From the NCBI RefSeq assembly GCF_000150955.2, contig NC_011679.1, positions 434,001 through 498,000 of the forward strand: DNA of 64,000 nucleotides, read 5' to 3'. Numbering within the stretch: position 1 is the first letter of the stretch; each line of letters begins with the position of its first letter. Both the position numbers and the translations under genes were made by a program. The notes beneath the pieces are model-generated. The model saw nothing but the letters and a program-made list of their open reading frames with translations. It did not search any database and was not told the origin of the DNA. This stretch comes from Phaeodactylum tricornutum CCAP 1055/1 (Eukaryota > Bacillariophyta > Bacillariophyceae > Surirellales > Neidiaceae). Positions 10,245-21,431 of this stretch are shown here, piece by piece.

Positions 10245-10743
10245 ATTGGCCGTATACCGATTGCGCTGTATCGAGAAGTCATTCTGTATTCAACTGCTTG
10301 GATAAAAGTGAAAAGAAATCTGATATTTTTAATAGGAAGAAGTACTCCAGGCAGCCCTAGGAAGTCTATCTGAAGTTGTTGAAGGAAGCACCCGAACAGT
10401 GAGAGAAGTTTGATAATCCAGCTATAATGAAAATTTGTCTGGCGTTTCAAATATCTTTACATAGAAACGATCTTGGCATTAGGAAGTAGGAGGCCGTAGT
10501 CAGCTCCAGTTGATGGCCTCGTGGGCCATTCACAGTATCACACGTCTCCCAATCTTGACATGAGCCTGGCCCACACAAACCTGCATCTCGTCATGACTTG
10601 AATACTAGAAACACGTTTACATTATACCACACACAAAATATTGAGACTTTCTGCATATGCTCAGCAGACTTCATCACAATCAGTAAGATAACATTGTGAT
10701 GGGTGTACTGTACAGCGGAACGATGAAAGACCTTTGCTTTTAT
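10245..10743. other. Convergent intergenic region
   Basis: About 500 bp between two convergent genes, holding only their 3' untranslated sequences. No exact copy of the recurring 9-mer, no RNA gene and no repeat was seen. Confidence 0.5.
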
Positions 10744-12304
10744 TTACAAGTGCGAGCTAGCTCCGTGCTCGTTCGTATCAATAATACCATCCACAATCTG
10801 TTGTACAGGTTTCCCTTTAAAAGAAATCTCATGGATCGTTTTGATTAGAGGAAATGCGTTAAGGACCCCTCGAGAGTCAAGTATGGCGTGAACTTCTTTC
10901 GCCGTTAGAGTTCCTTGCAGCTTTTGGCCGTTGAGAAGTTTGGCTTCAATCTTCTCCCACTTTTGTTCACACGCCATAGCCTCGTCGCAGAGCCCGTCCT
11001 GGGGAGATTCAATTTGGTTGCTATCTTCGCAGTCATCTACCGATCCAAGACGTTCCTTCGCAAAAGCTTCCGCACATTTGCGATTCCTTCCACCGTAGCA
11101 TGTCGTGATTAAATCTGCCATGCCACAGCTCTGCGTAAAGGTATTATCTTGAACGCCGTCAAAGAACATGTGGCAAAACTTGGCCATCTCTCGAAGTCCC
11201 ACTCTAAGCAGAGCCGCCTTAGTATTGCTTCCGAGTCCAACGCCATCAACAAAACCTGCGCCGAGAGCAACTACGTTCTTAAGCGCACCGCAGACTTCGG
11301 CACCCGCAACGTCTGGCACGTGCTGCACTCGGAAGGAGGGAGCGTCAAAGACGAGACGTGTCAGCTCATCTGCTGGTGGACCAAAGGGAGACGCCAAGGT
11401 GGACTCGCACATTTGACCCAGAGCAACCTCGGAGGCAACGTTCGCTCCCATCAGAACGCCGCATTGAAATTCAGGTCCCATGGCGTCAGCGATTGTGTTG
11501 GAAATAAGGATTGGAAGTTTGCGTTCCGAGTCGAAGTCTAGAGGAAGAAGAGTGAATAGGTGAGTCGTGTAATGAATACTCCAAAACATTGGGGCATGAA
11601 GTCCCTGCTTCCTTTAAAAATGCATGTGACGAATGAAAGTACCTACCAAGCCCTTTGATGAGACTAACCCCCCGACAGGTTGGGTGCGCCGACTCGCGAA
11701 TGACGGGAAGTAGTCGCGGTAAGAATTGGTGGGGTAGGACAAAGATCAAGAGCGTGGCATCGCGACAGGCTTCTGCTAGATCAGGAGTCGCAACAACGTT
11801 GGAAGGGAGGGGAATGCCTGGGAGGTACTTAACGTTTTCGTGGCGAGAGTTGATGATTTCGGTGAGCTTCTTTTGGGAACCATCTTCCAATTCAACCATT
11901 TCCTCAAAGACCCACATGTTGACCTGCGATTCGAAAAAGGGCAAGCGCTCGCAGTTGCGACCAACTAGGGTCGCAATGGCACTTCCCCAGTTACCGCTAC
12001 CGATGATGCATACTTTATCGAGTTGGTCAGAACTATTTTGAGGATTTGAGTCCATGGTCTTTTTGCGAGTGCGGTGAGTGTGAGGCTTCTGGACGATGGC
12101 AATGTCGGGACGACGAAGATTTTCGAGCGATGAGGGCAAGATGTGAGGGTGCGGATGAGCAGTAGCAGATATGGGGAAGACTACGAGTAGGAAGAGGACA
12201 AAGCACTGACTATGATAGGTTGTTGTTGATGGCTGGTAAAGACCAAGAATTGCGTTCCACACAGCGAAAAAGAAGAAACAAGTGAGAATGTTGTCGACTG
12301 TCAT
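10744..12304 (-). CDS. NAD-dependent glycerol-3-phosphate dehydrogenase
   Basis: Converts dihydroxyacetone phosphate to sn-glycerol-3-phosphate with NADH, feeding glycerolipid and glycerol synthesis. It has two exons, 12304-11647 and 11537-10744. The 109-bp intron (GTAGGT...CTCTAG) is confirmed because splicing rejoins SLIKGL to DFDSERK. The nucleotide-binding motif is GSGNWGSAI. The catalytic Lys lies in [17 protein letters not shown], followed by [15 protein letters not shown], all typical of eukaryotic GPD1-type enzymes. From the first ATG the protein has 483 residues, with a hydrophobic N-terminus that could be a signal or targeting peptide. The ATG at 12055 (MDSNPQNSS) would give a 400-residue cytosolic form. 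The start is therefore uncertain, and two isoforms are conceivable. Confidence 0.93.
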
Positions 12305-12943
12305 TCATGCAGAGCTGCGTGAACAAAATCAGTACAGCACTGACGTAGAATAAAACGTAAGTAGCCAAATGTACTGCAACGTACTCCCTCTCAGCCCCAA
12401 ACCGGTACGTGGCAAAGGTATTTGGAGGATGGAATCAGAACTTCGACATTTAGGGGAAAACTGTTAAATTGAATATCTGGGCTAGCAAGATTCCTCCACA
12501 CTGATTCCGTCCTCTGAAACGCGAGACGAATCACACGACGCTGTGCAGTAGATTTGCCGCCTCGCAGGAGCTTCGGCAAACTCTTGGTTTGTCAAGCAGA
12601 GTCAAATATGATTTGAAAAAGGTACACATACCATGAGCATAGTGATCCAAATGAAAAAGAAGTGGTACAGAGGAATGAAGTGATCTCTACGTAATTTTCT
12701 TTAATTTCTCGTGAGCGTTCATGTCGAATCAACACTGAGTCGTGTCCAATTCCAATCACGGACATTGCACGAAATATATCCGGGTGATTCATAGACACCG
12801 ACCTGTAGCGAAGCGCTGCAGCGGATACTCGCAGCACGCCATTCCAATTAGCAACAAACTGTTTGATTGACTTTGAAACGTCGAACACTAACTTTGTTTG
12901 AGCTCGTTACACTCTCCCACTTTCTTTATTTCGAGCCCATACA
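12305..12943. other. Divergent intergenic region
   Basis: About 640 bp between the divergent dehydrogenase and NDUFA1-like genes. Open frames on the minus strand (12391-12579 and 12592-12888) have no recognisable features. No exact TxA-CWG-TxA site was found. Nothing else is evident. Confidence 0.45.
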
Positions 12944-13165
12944 ATGCCGCTGCAAGCAGCCTTCACGTTGTTCATCATTGGAGGGGCATTTTGCACCACG
13001 GGGGCCCTGATCGGAGGAGCCAATTGGCTCTACGAAGGCCGTCGTCGACGCATGGTCGAAGTAGATGTCTGGACGCACACCGCCTCGCAACGCGACATGC
13101 TGATTGACCGGATGCGTAAAGAATCTGCCAAAGAAAAGCAACGACTTGAAGGAAGGACTGAATAG
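12944..13165 (+). CDS. Complex I subunit NDUFA1 (MWFE)-like small membrane protein
   Basis: A 73-residue protein with one N-terminal membrane helix (LFIIGGAFCTTGALIGG), a basic patch (EGRRRR), then a charged tail (DVWTHTASQRDMLIDRMRKE). This matches the layout of the mitochondrial complex I accessory subunit NDUFA1: a short N-terminus, one helix with an IIGG-like turn, a basic stop-transfer and an amphipathic tail with a W-x(4-6)-RD pattern, at about 65-75 residues. The assignment rests on size, topology and a few residues recalled from plant homologues, so it is moderate. An unrelated single-pass protein is the alternative. Confidence 0.6.
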   Translation: MPLQAAFTLFIIGGAFCTTGALIGGANWLYEGRRRRMVEVDVWTHTASQRDMLIDRMRKESAKEKQRLEGRTE

Positions 13166-13599
13166 AGGGTATCATGGTCAATGCTCGCATCGTGCCCCCA
13201 GACGAGAAGGCCACTAAAATTTGTAAAATGGCTTCCCTCCTACTTAACAGTAAGCAGCAACAAAAAAAGAAGATTGCCTATATTTTACGTTTACTATTGT
13301 TACATTGTTTCATCCGTTTTGCGTGAACCGTAATGCATTCGACCCTCCTTCGCTTGAAACATTATTTGCAGCAAGCTTTACAGCTAATGTTATTGCAAAC
13401 TAGGAGAACCTCTATATCCGGTTGGGATGTACGTACGTTGAATCTTGTCCTGCTTTGGGATGAGGATATAACGGTAGAAATTTGGCCATCACGGTCAATA
13501 TACTTTGCCATTCGTGATTTCTCCGCCGATCTCTGCCTATTGCATATCGACTGTACCTTGTGATCTCCCTAACTATCATTCCCAACATTACTTTTTAAT
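13166..13599. other. Intergenic with one TxA-CWG-TxA site
   Basis: Holds TAACAGTAA at 13245-13253, about 80 bp past the preceding stop. A plus-strand open frame at 13333-13563 has no recognisable features. The 3' part is the presumed promoter of the epimerase gene. Confidence 0.45.
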
Positions 13600-14754
13600 A
13601 TGAACAGAGCGAGTATTTTACGACCCATATTGATTGTGACGGGTCTCTTCTATTCGACAGTATTGTCCTTTGCGTTGGCGGCGACTAACCCAAGTCGAAC
13701 CGTTCTCGTCACTGGTGGAGCAGGTTACATCGGCTCTCACACATGCTTGGAGCTCTTGGAGAGTAAAACTTACAAGGTTGTAGTGATAGATAATCTCGAC
13801 AACTCTTCAGAAGAATCCATTAAACGAGTACAACAGCTGACTGCTTGCGGCAAAGATGATCTGGTTTTTCGAAATTGCGATATCCGAGACCGTCGACGCT
13901 TGAAAGCGGTGCTCGATGAGTTCCCAAACATTAGTTCATGTATCCATTTCGCAGGTCTTAAGGCCGTTGGAGAGTCAGTCTCAAAGCCATTGATGTACTA
14001 TGACTGCAATGTTGGAGGGACTGTCCAACTTTTGGAGCAGTTGAATAACAAAGGAATAAAAAACTTTGTATTTTCATCGTCAGCCACTGTTTACGGTGAA
14101 CCTGAAATGCTTCCCTTAGTTGAAACGGCACGGCTACAGGCAACAAATCCCTACGGACGAACGAAGCTCTTCATAGAGGAAATTTTGCGTGATTGTCATG
14201 CATCGGACGATTCCTGGAATACATTGATACTGAGATACTTTAATCCAATCGGGGCTCACCCATCGGGAAAAATCGGAGAAGATCCACAAGGGATACCAAA
14301 CAATCTAATGCCCTTTGTGGCACAGGTTTGTGTCGGTCGAAGAGAAAAGCTTTCCGTTTTTGGCGACGACTACGACACTCCAGATGGAACAGGCGTACGT
14401 GATTATATTCACGTCGTTGACCTTGCGAAGGGTCATGTCGCTGCTCTTGAGAAGCTGTACAGTGATCAAGTAGGTTGCCGCGCAGTCAACTTGGGAACTG
14501 GGCAGGGAGTGTCAGTTCTGGAATTAGTCAAAGGAATGGGAAAGGCGACAGGCAAAGCTGTACCCTACGAGATTTCTCCTCGTCGGCCAGGAGATGTTGC
14601 CACAGTTTACGCTGACGCGAGCCTTGCGCAGGAGCTGCTGGGTTGGAAAGCAGAGCTCGGTGTAGACGCTATGTGCGAAGACACTTGGCGATGGCAATCG
14701 ACCAATCCAAACGGTTACCAGCAACAAGTACAGGATATAGAAAGCGAGCAATAA
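13600..14754 (+). CDS. galE: UDP-glucose 4-epimerase
   Basis: Interconverts UDP-glucose and UDP-galactose, linking sugar metabolism to glycan and galactolipid synthesis. Single exon, 384 residues. It is an extended short-chain dehydrogenase: NAD-binding [11 protein letters not shown] near residue 38, CDIRD, the catalytic Ser in SSSATVYG and the YxxxK pair in [17 protein letters not shown] and the C-terminal [12 protein letters not shown] are also typical of GalE. An N-terminal hydrophobic stretch of about 30 residues precedes the enzyme domain ([19 protein letters not shown]). Bacterial and cytosolic enzymes lack it, so it suggests entry to the secretory pathway or plastid. The location is inferred. 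Confidence 0.93.
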   Translation: MNRASILRPILIVTGLFYSTVLSFALAATNPSRTVLVTGGAGYIGSHTCLELLESKTYKVVVIDNLDNSSEESIKRVQQLTACGKDDLVFRNCDIRDRRRLKAVLDEFPNISSCIHFAGLKAVGESVSKPLMYYDCNVGGTVQLLEQLNNKGIKNFVFSSSATVYGEPEMLPLVETARLQATNPYGRTKLFIEEILRDCHASDDSWNTLILRYFNPIGAHPSGKIGEDPQGIPNNLMPFVAQVCVGRREKLSVFGDDYDTPDGTGVRDYIHVVDLAKGHVAALEKLYSDQVGCRAVNLGTGQGVSVLELVKGMGKATGKAVPYEISPRRPGDVATVYADASLAQELLGWKAELGVDAMCEDTWRWQSTNPNGYQQQVQDIESEQ

Positions 14755-16250
14755 GTTTGAAGCCTTTCGAATATGGAACCAAGCTGCGTAGTCGATTGTC
14801 TAGACCTATCGAGTAGAAGCGTAAGGTATTGCGGTAGTTTACAGTTAAAGTGCTATGGTTTTGCAGCTCGACCAGCAATAAAACGCTATTGTCTACTTTA
14901 GGATCAGGAACGCGACTTACTAAGAAAACCAGTTCCAGAAACGTTGCTATCATCCGAGCTAGAAAATGCAGTGCCTGGAAAGTCCCATTTCTGTTTGCTA
15001 CTTTGCCATTGTTCCGTTTGACTGTTGTCATCCGGTGGTTATATGCACCCACATTACAAGCCATAAATTATGGCGAAGGAGCCAAAATAAAATGGAATAC
15101 TGTAGTCTTGGGGAAAGAGTTCCAGAGACCTGCTAATTTACGTAGCATGAATCAATTGCTATCCGTGCGAACTGATCCTGAGCAGTGCAAAAGGAAACCC
15201 GATCAGCAGAGGATGCGTATTCGTAGTCAATCACAGCAGCAGAAATGTAAGCTCGCAACATTTGTCGTAGATGTTGCTCGTTCGTGATCGCGCGCAAGCT
15301 CACTGTCAATAATTCAAGACGCACTAATCTTGATCTTTCCACAGGATTCGTCTGCAGCGATTTTGCGGCCTGATTTATTACGAGAGCACTGCCTAGTAGA
15401 TCGTCACCTCTGTGTCTTGCGGCCGGGTGACGGCACTGGTGCAGCTCTTTTCCGCATTTTGGCGGATGAAGATACGATGGCAACGTCAAGCACGTCTGTC
15501 ATCGCAATCGAAATTCCTGACGGGAATGCGCAGTATTCGCAGTCAACGTTGGGAAGATGAGGCGCTAATTGCAAAATGCAATCCAATGTGAGGAGTGGGA
15601 ATAATTCGCAGTCAACGTTGGGAAGATGAGGCGCTAATTGCAAAATGCAATCCAATGTGAGGAGTGGGAATAACTTTTAACTGTAAGTATTGCATTTTTC
15701 TCATACATCGTGGAGTATAAATGTTATAGCGCACTCACAGTCAGAGGATTTGGTATTAATTTCAGAGCGGATCCCATGTCAAAGAAATAGTAAATTTCTT
15801 TCAATATCAGGACATTTTCTCAACGGACTTTAGAATAATCGCAAAATAAACAAAACATTTAATTATATGTGAAGGATATCAAGGGTACCGTTGGTCTACT
15901 TTGGAAGACAGCGAACGGAGCAATTGTGTATCCGTGGATCCTATGGTTTCGTTCGGTGTCAAAAATGTCTTCCCAAAGTCGGTTTGGTGCCTTTCGTGAC
16001 TTCTATTTGTATCAGCGTGGAAGAATCGAATACAAGAGACCGCGTCGTGGTCGTCCCCATTGCTTCCATAGTCACAGAGCACACAGCATATCTCCTCCTC
16101 TTGATAGAAGCAGGACGCTGTTGTATCTCCTTGTTGCAAACAACTATTCCGCACATTTAGACATCTACCCGCACCTTGAAAACAGTCTTATCAGATTTCG
16201 CTGCACTTTGTTGATATCCGGAGACTTTTTCCGCGAGAAAATTTCGATTC
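14755..16250. other. Long intergenic region with four TxA-CWG-TxA sites and a tandem duplication
   Basis: About 1.5 kb without a supported gene. Open frames at 14850-15287 plus, 15133-15489 minus and 15869-16357 plus are antisense shadows of one another and have no domain. It holds TTACAGTTA at 14839-14847, TCACTGTCA at 15300-15308, TAACTGTAA at 15678-15686 and TCACAGTCA at 15735-15743. The 69-bp tandem repeat is listed separately. Confidence 0.5.
15536..15673. repeat. Perfect 69-bp tandem duplication
   Basis: Two identical 69-bp units, 15536-15604 and 15605-15673, each beginning TTCGCAGTCAACGTTGGGAA and ending AGGAGTGGGAATAA. Identity is complete by eye, so the duplication is recent, or an assembly artefact. 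A diverged copy of the unit's first ~23 bp lies at 45295-45317. Five bases downstream of the second unit is a TAACTGTAA motif. Confidence 0.95.
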
Positions 16251-17474
16251 ATGTGTTGCTGCTGTCCGCCGGCTATATCTGCGCTATTTTGCCTTTGGGC
16301 AAAGTCAGGATGCTCGAAAGGAACTGTGGCGGGGGCCTTGACTTTTTTTCCGCCTGAACCTCCATTATATCGATTCGAAAGACATGACGCAGAAGGCCGA
16401 GTCTTGCGTGACAATCAAGAAGCTGACGATATTCGGGCCGTTAACCAAAGTGTCGACGAGGAAGTTGGAGACTTGCAACTGCCAGAGTCATCCGAACCCC
16501 TTGACGCCAAGACTGATGGACAAACAAAGGAGAAGATGAAGTCACCAATCGAGCAACTGACACAGCAGGCCGGCGAACGAAAGATACGTGCAAGAGAACG
16601 ACAGAAACGGGATGCCAAAGATGCGGTACACAACGTGTCGTTCAAACTCTTGCTAGATCCGCGGCTACAAGTCCCGCCGCACGACGACAGCTTAATTGAA
16701 GCTGTCAAGATTCCTTCGGCTAGGGGAGTTTACCTTGCGGCAGTGCTTTACCGAATGTCACCTCCGTCTCGCCCGGCTGACAGGAAAACAATCATCTACA
16801 GCCATGGGAATGCCACGGATATCGGTGCAATGTTCCCCATCCAAGTAGTTATGGCGCACAGCCTAGACTGCAATGTACTCTCATATGACTACTCGGGGTA
16901 CGGAGAAAGTGGAGGTGTACCTGATGAACACGCCACCTACCGGGACATGGAAGCCGTTTATGAGTACGTATTGGAACACCTGGCAGGGAATGCCCCATCC
17001 AATGTGATATTGTATGGTCAGTCTGTCGGGAGTGGACCGTGCTGCTACTTAGCAGCCACAGAAAATGATTTGGGAGGCATGATTTTGCACAGTCCGTTTA
17101 CAAGTGGAATGCGAGTATTGACGCCGAGCCGGTATGTGAATACAGTGCTTTCCAAGTGTTTTTCTCCCAGGAATACAATTTTTCATTCTGTGAGCATCGT
17201 TTTTGTTTGTAGGTTATTGTCTTGTCTGGACATATATCCAAATATTGATCGCATCAAAAAGGTTTCGTGTCCTGTGATGGTGATCCATGGCCGCCTTGAT
17301 CAAGAAGTAGACGTTTCACATGGCATGGACATTCACAATGCCGTACCTGAAGAATGTCGTCGAGATCCATGGTGGGTTTCAGATCGGGGACATAATGACA
17401 TCATCGAGGGACCGGGAAAACTGTCCCAGTATGTTCGTCGATTGAGAAGATTCCTGAACTCCCTGGACACTTGA
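16251..17474 (+). CDS. ABHD17/FAM108-like alpha/beta-hydrolase (protein depalmitoylase)
   Basis: Serine hydrolase of about 380 residues after removal of an 81-bp intron at 17132-17212 (GTATGTG...TTTGTAG). The intron is divisible by three and has no stop, so a simple frame reads through it. Splicing gives LTPSR-LLSCLDIYPNI, as in animal ABHD17. The start ATG is right because the N-terminus MCCCCPPAIS...FFPPEPP mirrors the palmitoylated Cys-rich N-terminus and LAFLPPEP of ABHD17. The catalytic Ser lies in YGQSVGSGP, the Asp in IHGRLDQEVD and the His in DRGHNDI. ABHD17 enzymes remove palmitate from membrane proteins such as Ras. About 150 acidic/basic residues are inserted between the N-terminal motif and the hydrolase core. 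A DHHC palmitoyltransferase is encoded at 61 kb. Confidence 0.88.
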   Translation: MCCCCPPAISALFCLWAKSGCSKGTVAGALTFFPPEPPLYRFERHDAEGRVLRDNQEADDIRAVNQSVDEEVGDLQLPESSEPLDAKTDGQTKEKMKSPIEQLTQQAGERKIRARERQKRDAKDAVHNVSFKLLLDPRLQVPPHDDSLIEAVKIPSARGVYLAAVLYRMSPPSRPADRKTIIYSHGNATDIGAMFPIQVVMAHSLDCNVLSYDYSGYGESGGVPDEHATYRDMEAVYEYVLEHLAGNAPSNVILYGQSVGSGPCCYLAATENDLGGMILHSPFTSGMRVLTPSRYVNTVLSKCFSPRNTIFHSVSIVFVCRLLSCLDIYPNIDRIKKVSCPVMVIHGRLDQEVDVSHGMDIHNAVPEECRRDPWWVSDRGHNDIIEGPGKLSQYVRRLRRFLNSLDT

Positions 17475-17622
17475 AGAGTGTAAATGACGACGTGTATATG
17501 ATCTCGTCAGTCATTTTGTTCTCTTTTTTGCCTAAGGCTGCGAATATAGCTTTGAAGCCTACGTTTTGTATTGTGAACAGGGACTATTTACTCTTCCACG
17601 GAACAGATATCTCCTTTGCCTT

Positions 17623-18348
17623 CTATCTTCGTGTCTTGTAAATTCTTTTACTCGCTTCGCGGTCTTTCCAATTAGACCGCTTCAGCCGAATCGGCCGTGA
17701 TCCAAGCCATGTCTGATCCATTTCCCGAATCGCTTTGGCACATTCCAAAGCATCCCCTAGAGATACGAACCCGTACCCTTTACTTTCCGACGTCTTTGCA
17801 TCGCGAACAACTTTAGTTCTTAAGAGCGATGGATACTTCGAAACGAAATGATCATACAACTGCTGATCCGTCACATCGTTACCCATGTTTCCGACAAAAA
17901 TTCGGAAATCATTCTGCGGCCAATCGTCCAGAGAAGAATCGATCCATGTTTTGCCGGCCGCGGATCGGACGTGGGGCTTTTTCGGAAGCGGCGGTGGTGG
18001 AGGGGGAGGCGGCAATAAGGCGGAGCGCTGCGGCGGAAGGATCTGCGGCGCATTTCGGCCTGCTGAACCAAGCGGACCAATCGACATTGCTAGTGATTTT
18101 GATGAAATCGGTCCATCTGGATTGCTGGTGCCCTCTTTCGTCGCAAGCTCGCTGTCGGTTTGTGCCGATGACTTGGATTGGGTTGCTCCGGCTGACGAGG
18201 CGGCAGCTACAACCACCCCCTGTGGTCTAACAGCTTCGAATTTTTGTTTCTTAAGCGGTGGTTCTTTATCCACTGCTTTCACCTCCGCCTCGGCTACGTC
18301 GTCAAAGAAAGCGTCCAAATCATCTTCCACCATCGTACTCTTATACAA
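17623..18348 (-). CDS. RBM42-like RRM RNA-binding protein
   Basis: 241 residues, or 236 from the internal ATG MVEDDLDAFFDD, which may be the true start. The N-terminus is acidic, the middle is disordered and includes a poly-Pro run (about nt 17985-18010), and one RRM lies at the C-terminus. RNP2 is IFVGNM and RNP1 is KGYGFVSL. The tail has NWKDREASKRIYKTRR. The pairing of a C-terminal RRM preceded by a WPxNDFRIFVGN-type entry is characteristic of RBM42, a spliceosome- and hnRNP K-associated nuclear protein. It is divergent from the RPT1 gene. Confidence 0.82.
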   Translation of the reverse strand: MYKSTMVEDDLDAFFDDVAEAEVKAVDKEPPLKKQKFEAVRPQGVVVAAASSAGATQSKSSAQTDSELATKEGTSNPDGPISSKSLAMSIGPLGSAGRNAPQILPPQRSALLPPPPPPPPLPKKPHVRSAAGKTWIDSSLDDWPQNDFRIFVGNMGNDVTDQQLYDHFVSKYPSLLRTKVVRDAKTSESKGYGFVSLGDALECAKAIREMDQTWLGSRPIRLKRSNWKDREASKRIYKTRR

Positions 18349-18764
18349 TGTGAAATAGTGTGGCCAACGGAAAAATCCTGGTCACCTTTCAAAACTCACG
18401 GCGGGTTTGTCGGCGGATGAATTTGTACGTGTCGTAGAGCAAATTTGGACATGTCGTGGGATGCCAATACTAAAGGCGGAAAATCAAAACCGACGCATTC
18501 TATCTAATTGACAGTGAGTTGCTTGTCTCTTCCGATAAGTCTGCACACAAAGAATGGTTCGACGACATCGGAACGCACCCGGAGTTTAGAAGTTTCGGTA
18601 GCATTCGCCCACGCTCCGCCGTCTCTTATCAGCTCCAATCTGGCACGACCATGGGGACGAATGTAACATTTCATCGATCTAACAGTATAGCTAGCATTCC
18701 AAGTAATTGAATTCTTCCAAAAGAAGTGTGTTTCTTGGAAAATCTGCTGAACTGTGCAACGACT
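18349..18764. other. Bidirectional promoter region with one TxA-CWG-TxA site
   Basis: The 416 bp between the divergent RBM42-like and RPT1 start codons. TGACAGTGA lies at 18509-18517. No RNA gene or TATA-like element stands out. Confidence 0.45.
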
Positions 18765-20265
18765 ATGAGTTCCGGAGAATGTCAGACGGGAAACAAGGGC
18801 GATTATGATGAGGTAAGGAAGCCTTGATTCATATTTTCCTGACGCACCGTAGTTTTCTCCTTTTTGTTCGGCACTCTTCCTACGTGCATGCATACTTGCA
18901 GCAACACATGAATTCTTTATTTACCTGACGTCGTGAAAAACTCATCATTTCGTGCTCTCTTCTATGTAGGAGGAAAAAGAGGACGCCCCGCCCCCGCTCG
19001 ACGAAGGCGATATTGTCTTACTGAAATCATACGGTTTAGGTCCTTACAGCACTAAAATTAAAGACGTCGAAAAAGAAATCAAAAAACACCAGCAAACGGT
19101 CAAGGATTTGATTGGTATCAAAGAATCGGACACTGGCCTTTCTCCTCCGAGTATGTGGGATTTGAATGGCGATAAACAAATGATGTCGGAAGAGGCACCC
19201 TTACAAGTTGCACGGTGCACCAAAATTATTACGGGAGACTCCGACGCGAGCAACGAAGGCGCGTCCAGTGCTGTTTCTACCAGCACCAAGTATGTCATTA
19301 ACGTCAAGCAAATTGCCAAATTTGTGGTGGGACTGGGTGAGACAGTGGCACCTACGGATATCGAAGAAGGTATGCGTGTAGGAGTTGATCGTTCCAAGTA
19401 CAGTATTCAAATTCCTTTGCCACCCAAGATCGATCCTACCGTGAGTCTTATGACAGTCGAAGACAAGCCAGATGTCACGTATGATGATGTTGGAGGTGCT
19501 AAGGATGCCATGGAGAAGCTTCGCGAAGTTTTGGAGTTGCCTTTACTGCACCCGGAACGATTTGTGACGCTGGGAATCGATCCTCCTAAGGGTGTATTAT
19601 TGTACGGTCCTCCGGGAACCGGAAAAACATTGAGTGCTCGTGCGGTTGCCAATCGTACCGATGCTTGCTTTATACGTGTCATTGGTTCCGAGCTTGTACA
19701 AAAGTACGTCGGCGAAGGCGCCCGTATGGTGCGCGAACTCTTCACTATGGCCCGGTCCAAGCGTGCGTGCATCATTTTTTTCGACGAAATCGATGCGATC
19801 GGTGGCGCTCGTACTGGATCAGACGAGAATGGAAGTGATAATGAGGTACAGCGAACCATGTTGCAGATTGTGACCGAGCTTGACGGATTTGATGCCCGTG
19901 GAAATATCAAGGTTTTGATGGCGACGAATCGGCCCGACACACTAGACCCGGCCTTGTTGCGCCCGGGACGTTTGGATCGGAAGGTTGAGTTTGGGTTGCC
20001 CGACTTGGAAGGGCGCGGACACATTCTACGCATTCACTCAAAGCGCATGAACTGCGACCGGGATATTCGGTTTGAACTGATTGCGCGCTTGTGTCCGAAT
20101 ACTACCGGAGCAGAGTTGCATTCAGTTTGCACGGAAGCAGGTATGTTCGCCATTCGAGCACGACGTAAAAATGTAAGCGAAAAAGACTTTTTGGAGTCTG
20201 TCAACAAAGTTGTCAAGGGATACAAAAAGTTCAGTTCTACACCTAAATATATGGTATACAACTAA
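18765..20265 (+). CDS. RPT1: 26S proteasome regulatory ATPase subunit Rpt1
   Basis: One of six AAA ATPases of the proteasome base, which unfold ubiquitylated substrates. Two exons: 18765-18812 (16 codons, [16 protein letters not shown]) and 18970-20265, split by a 157-bp intron (GTAAGG...ATGTAG). The total is 447 residues. Specific to Rpt1/PSMC2 are [23 protein letters not shown]-like [24 protein letters not shown] and [15 protein letters not shown]. Walker A is GPPGTGKT, Walker B is IIFFDEID, and the second region of homology is [22 protein letters not shown]. The extreme C-terminus reads KYMVYN; human RPT1 ends YMTYN. Highly conserved, so the exon structure is secure. Confidence 0.97.
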
Positions 20266-20482
20266 AACGATAACTTTGTGAATCCGACAATATGTCAGAT
20301 TAACACTGTTAATCCAGTTTTGTATAGATCGCATGCAACATTCAGATCTGCACACGCGTCCTCCACGAGCCGACTGTAGCATGCACTTTGGCAAATTGTC
20401 CACTCATCTTAGCTTGCGTGACAACGAACTTTCTGTGGCGATTTTGATTTTCCATGCAGTATCAAAAGGAAGACAATAGCGT

Positions 20483-21028
20483 CTAGAACATGTCCTCCTC
20501 AAGACCCCGAAGATATTCACCAATATCCGCTTGATGAAGTACGACATTCCCTGTCGGATCCAACTGCTGGCAATGTTCGGTACTCTGCGCAGCGACGCCA
20601 AAACCTAGAGGGATATCTGACATGCTGTACACAACAACTCCTGAATATTGAGGTGTGTTTTCCGTCATTCGAGCGAGCCCATTCTTAGACACATGATTGC
20701 CGTACAGAAAGCTCATTTCGGCCGATGGCTTAACCCACACCTTGTATTTTGCATATTGTGAAATGTATTCCAGAGCTGTAATATGAAGACGAAATTTCCC
20801 CGTCTTGGTAAACTTCCCCATGCATGTGCCAACGTGAAGCAAGTGCTCTCGACCAATAGAAGTCGCAGACTTCATAATAGACTCACTGATGTAGTAACAT
20901 CGGTCTTTGATCAGCCGAAAACAATGTCGTTCGTCACTTCGGTTGATCAGTCGTTCAATGTTCTTTCCGATATACTCTGACAGCTTTAGAAACAGCGATT
21001 TTGTTTCTTCTTCTGTTAAGGGCCTCAT
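20483..21028 (-). CDS. NIP7: 60S ribosome biogenesis factor NIP7
   Basis: Pre-60S assembly factor acting in the nucleolus on 27S pre-rRNA processing. I start it at 21028 ([12 protein letters not shown]), giving 181 residues, because NIP7 proteins begin exactly there. The frame is open 32 codons further up to 21124, but that extension has no counterpart. Conserved blocks include [58 protein letters not shown] and [18 protein letters not shown], which is the C-terminal PUA domain that binds RNA. It ends [17 protein letters not shown]. Convergent with RPT1, with about 215 bp between the stops. Confidence 0.96.
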   Translation of the reverse strand: MRPLTEEETKSLFLKLSEYIGKNIERLINRSDERHCFRLIKDRCYYISESIMKSATSIGREHLLHVGTCMGKFTKTGKFRLHITALEYISQYAKYKVWVKPSAEMSFLYGNHVSKNGLARMTENTPQYSGVVVYSMSDIPLGFGVAAQSTEHCQQLDPTGNVVLHQADIGEYLRGLEEDMF

Positions 21029-21431
21029 GATATTCTGCTCTCGGTCCTTTAAGGAAAGTTCCTTGTGGGCAGCGCAACAGAGATGTTGACCAACAGGAAA
21101 ACGTGAGTAGCCCCCATGGAACAAAAAATTAAAAATGTGAACCTATTTTCGCTTGGCGGTCACAAGGTCGGTCTGTCTGCCAGCCGATTTGGATTGTGTC
21201 AAGTTTCGCGCAAGGGTGTTTAGTGTTAGCGCTCTTGTCCGTCAAAACCAAATCGACCATGGTTTACTATTAGCTTAAAAAAGTACAGAAGAAAGATTTA
21301 CAGTGAAAGTGCTGGGTTCAAATGCTGATTGACTTTGAGGAAATCCCCTTTTCAATGATGTTTGATAAATAGCGAAATCTTACATCAAATAGGAAATGCA
21401 CAAGCTATAGCGTCTAACGTGTTTTTTGAAT
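21029..21431. other. Intergenic with one TxA-CWG-TxA site
   Basis: About 400 bp between two minus-strand genes: NIP7 leader and carrier 3' UTR. TTACAGTGA lies at 21298-21306. Nothing else was seen. Confidence 0.45.

Noticed and set aside
14850-15489. Open frames of 118-145 codons in the long intergenic region
   Set aside because: Mutually antisense, with no domain or signal peptide, and composition like the surrounding non-coding DNA.
20483-21124. Longer NIP7 start at 21124
   Set aside because: NIP7 proteins begin MRPLTEEE, which is at 21028. The upstream 32 codons have no family counterpart.
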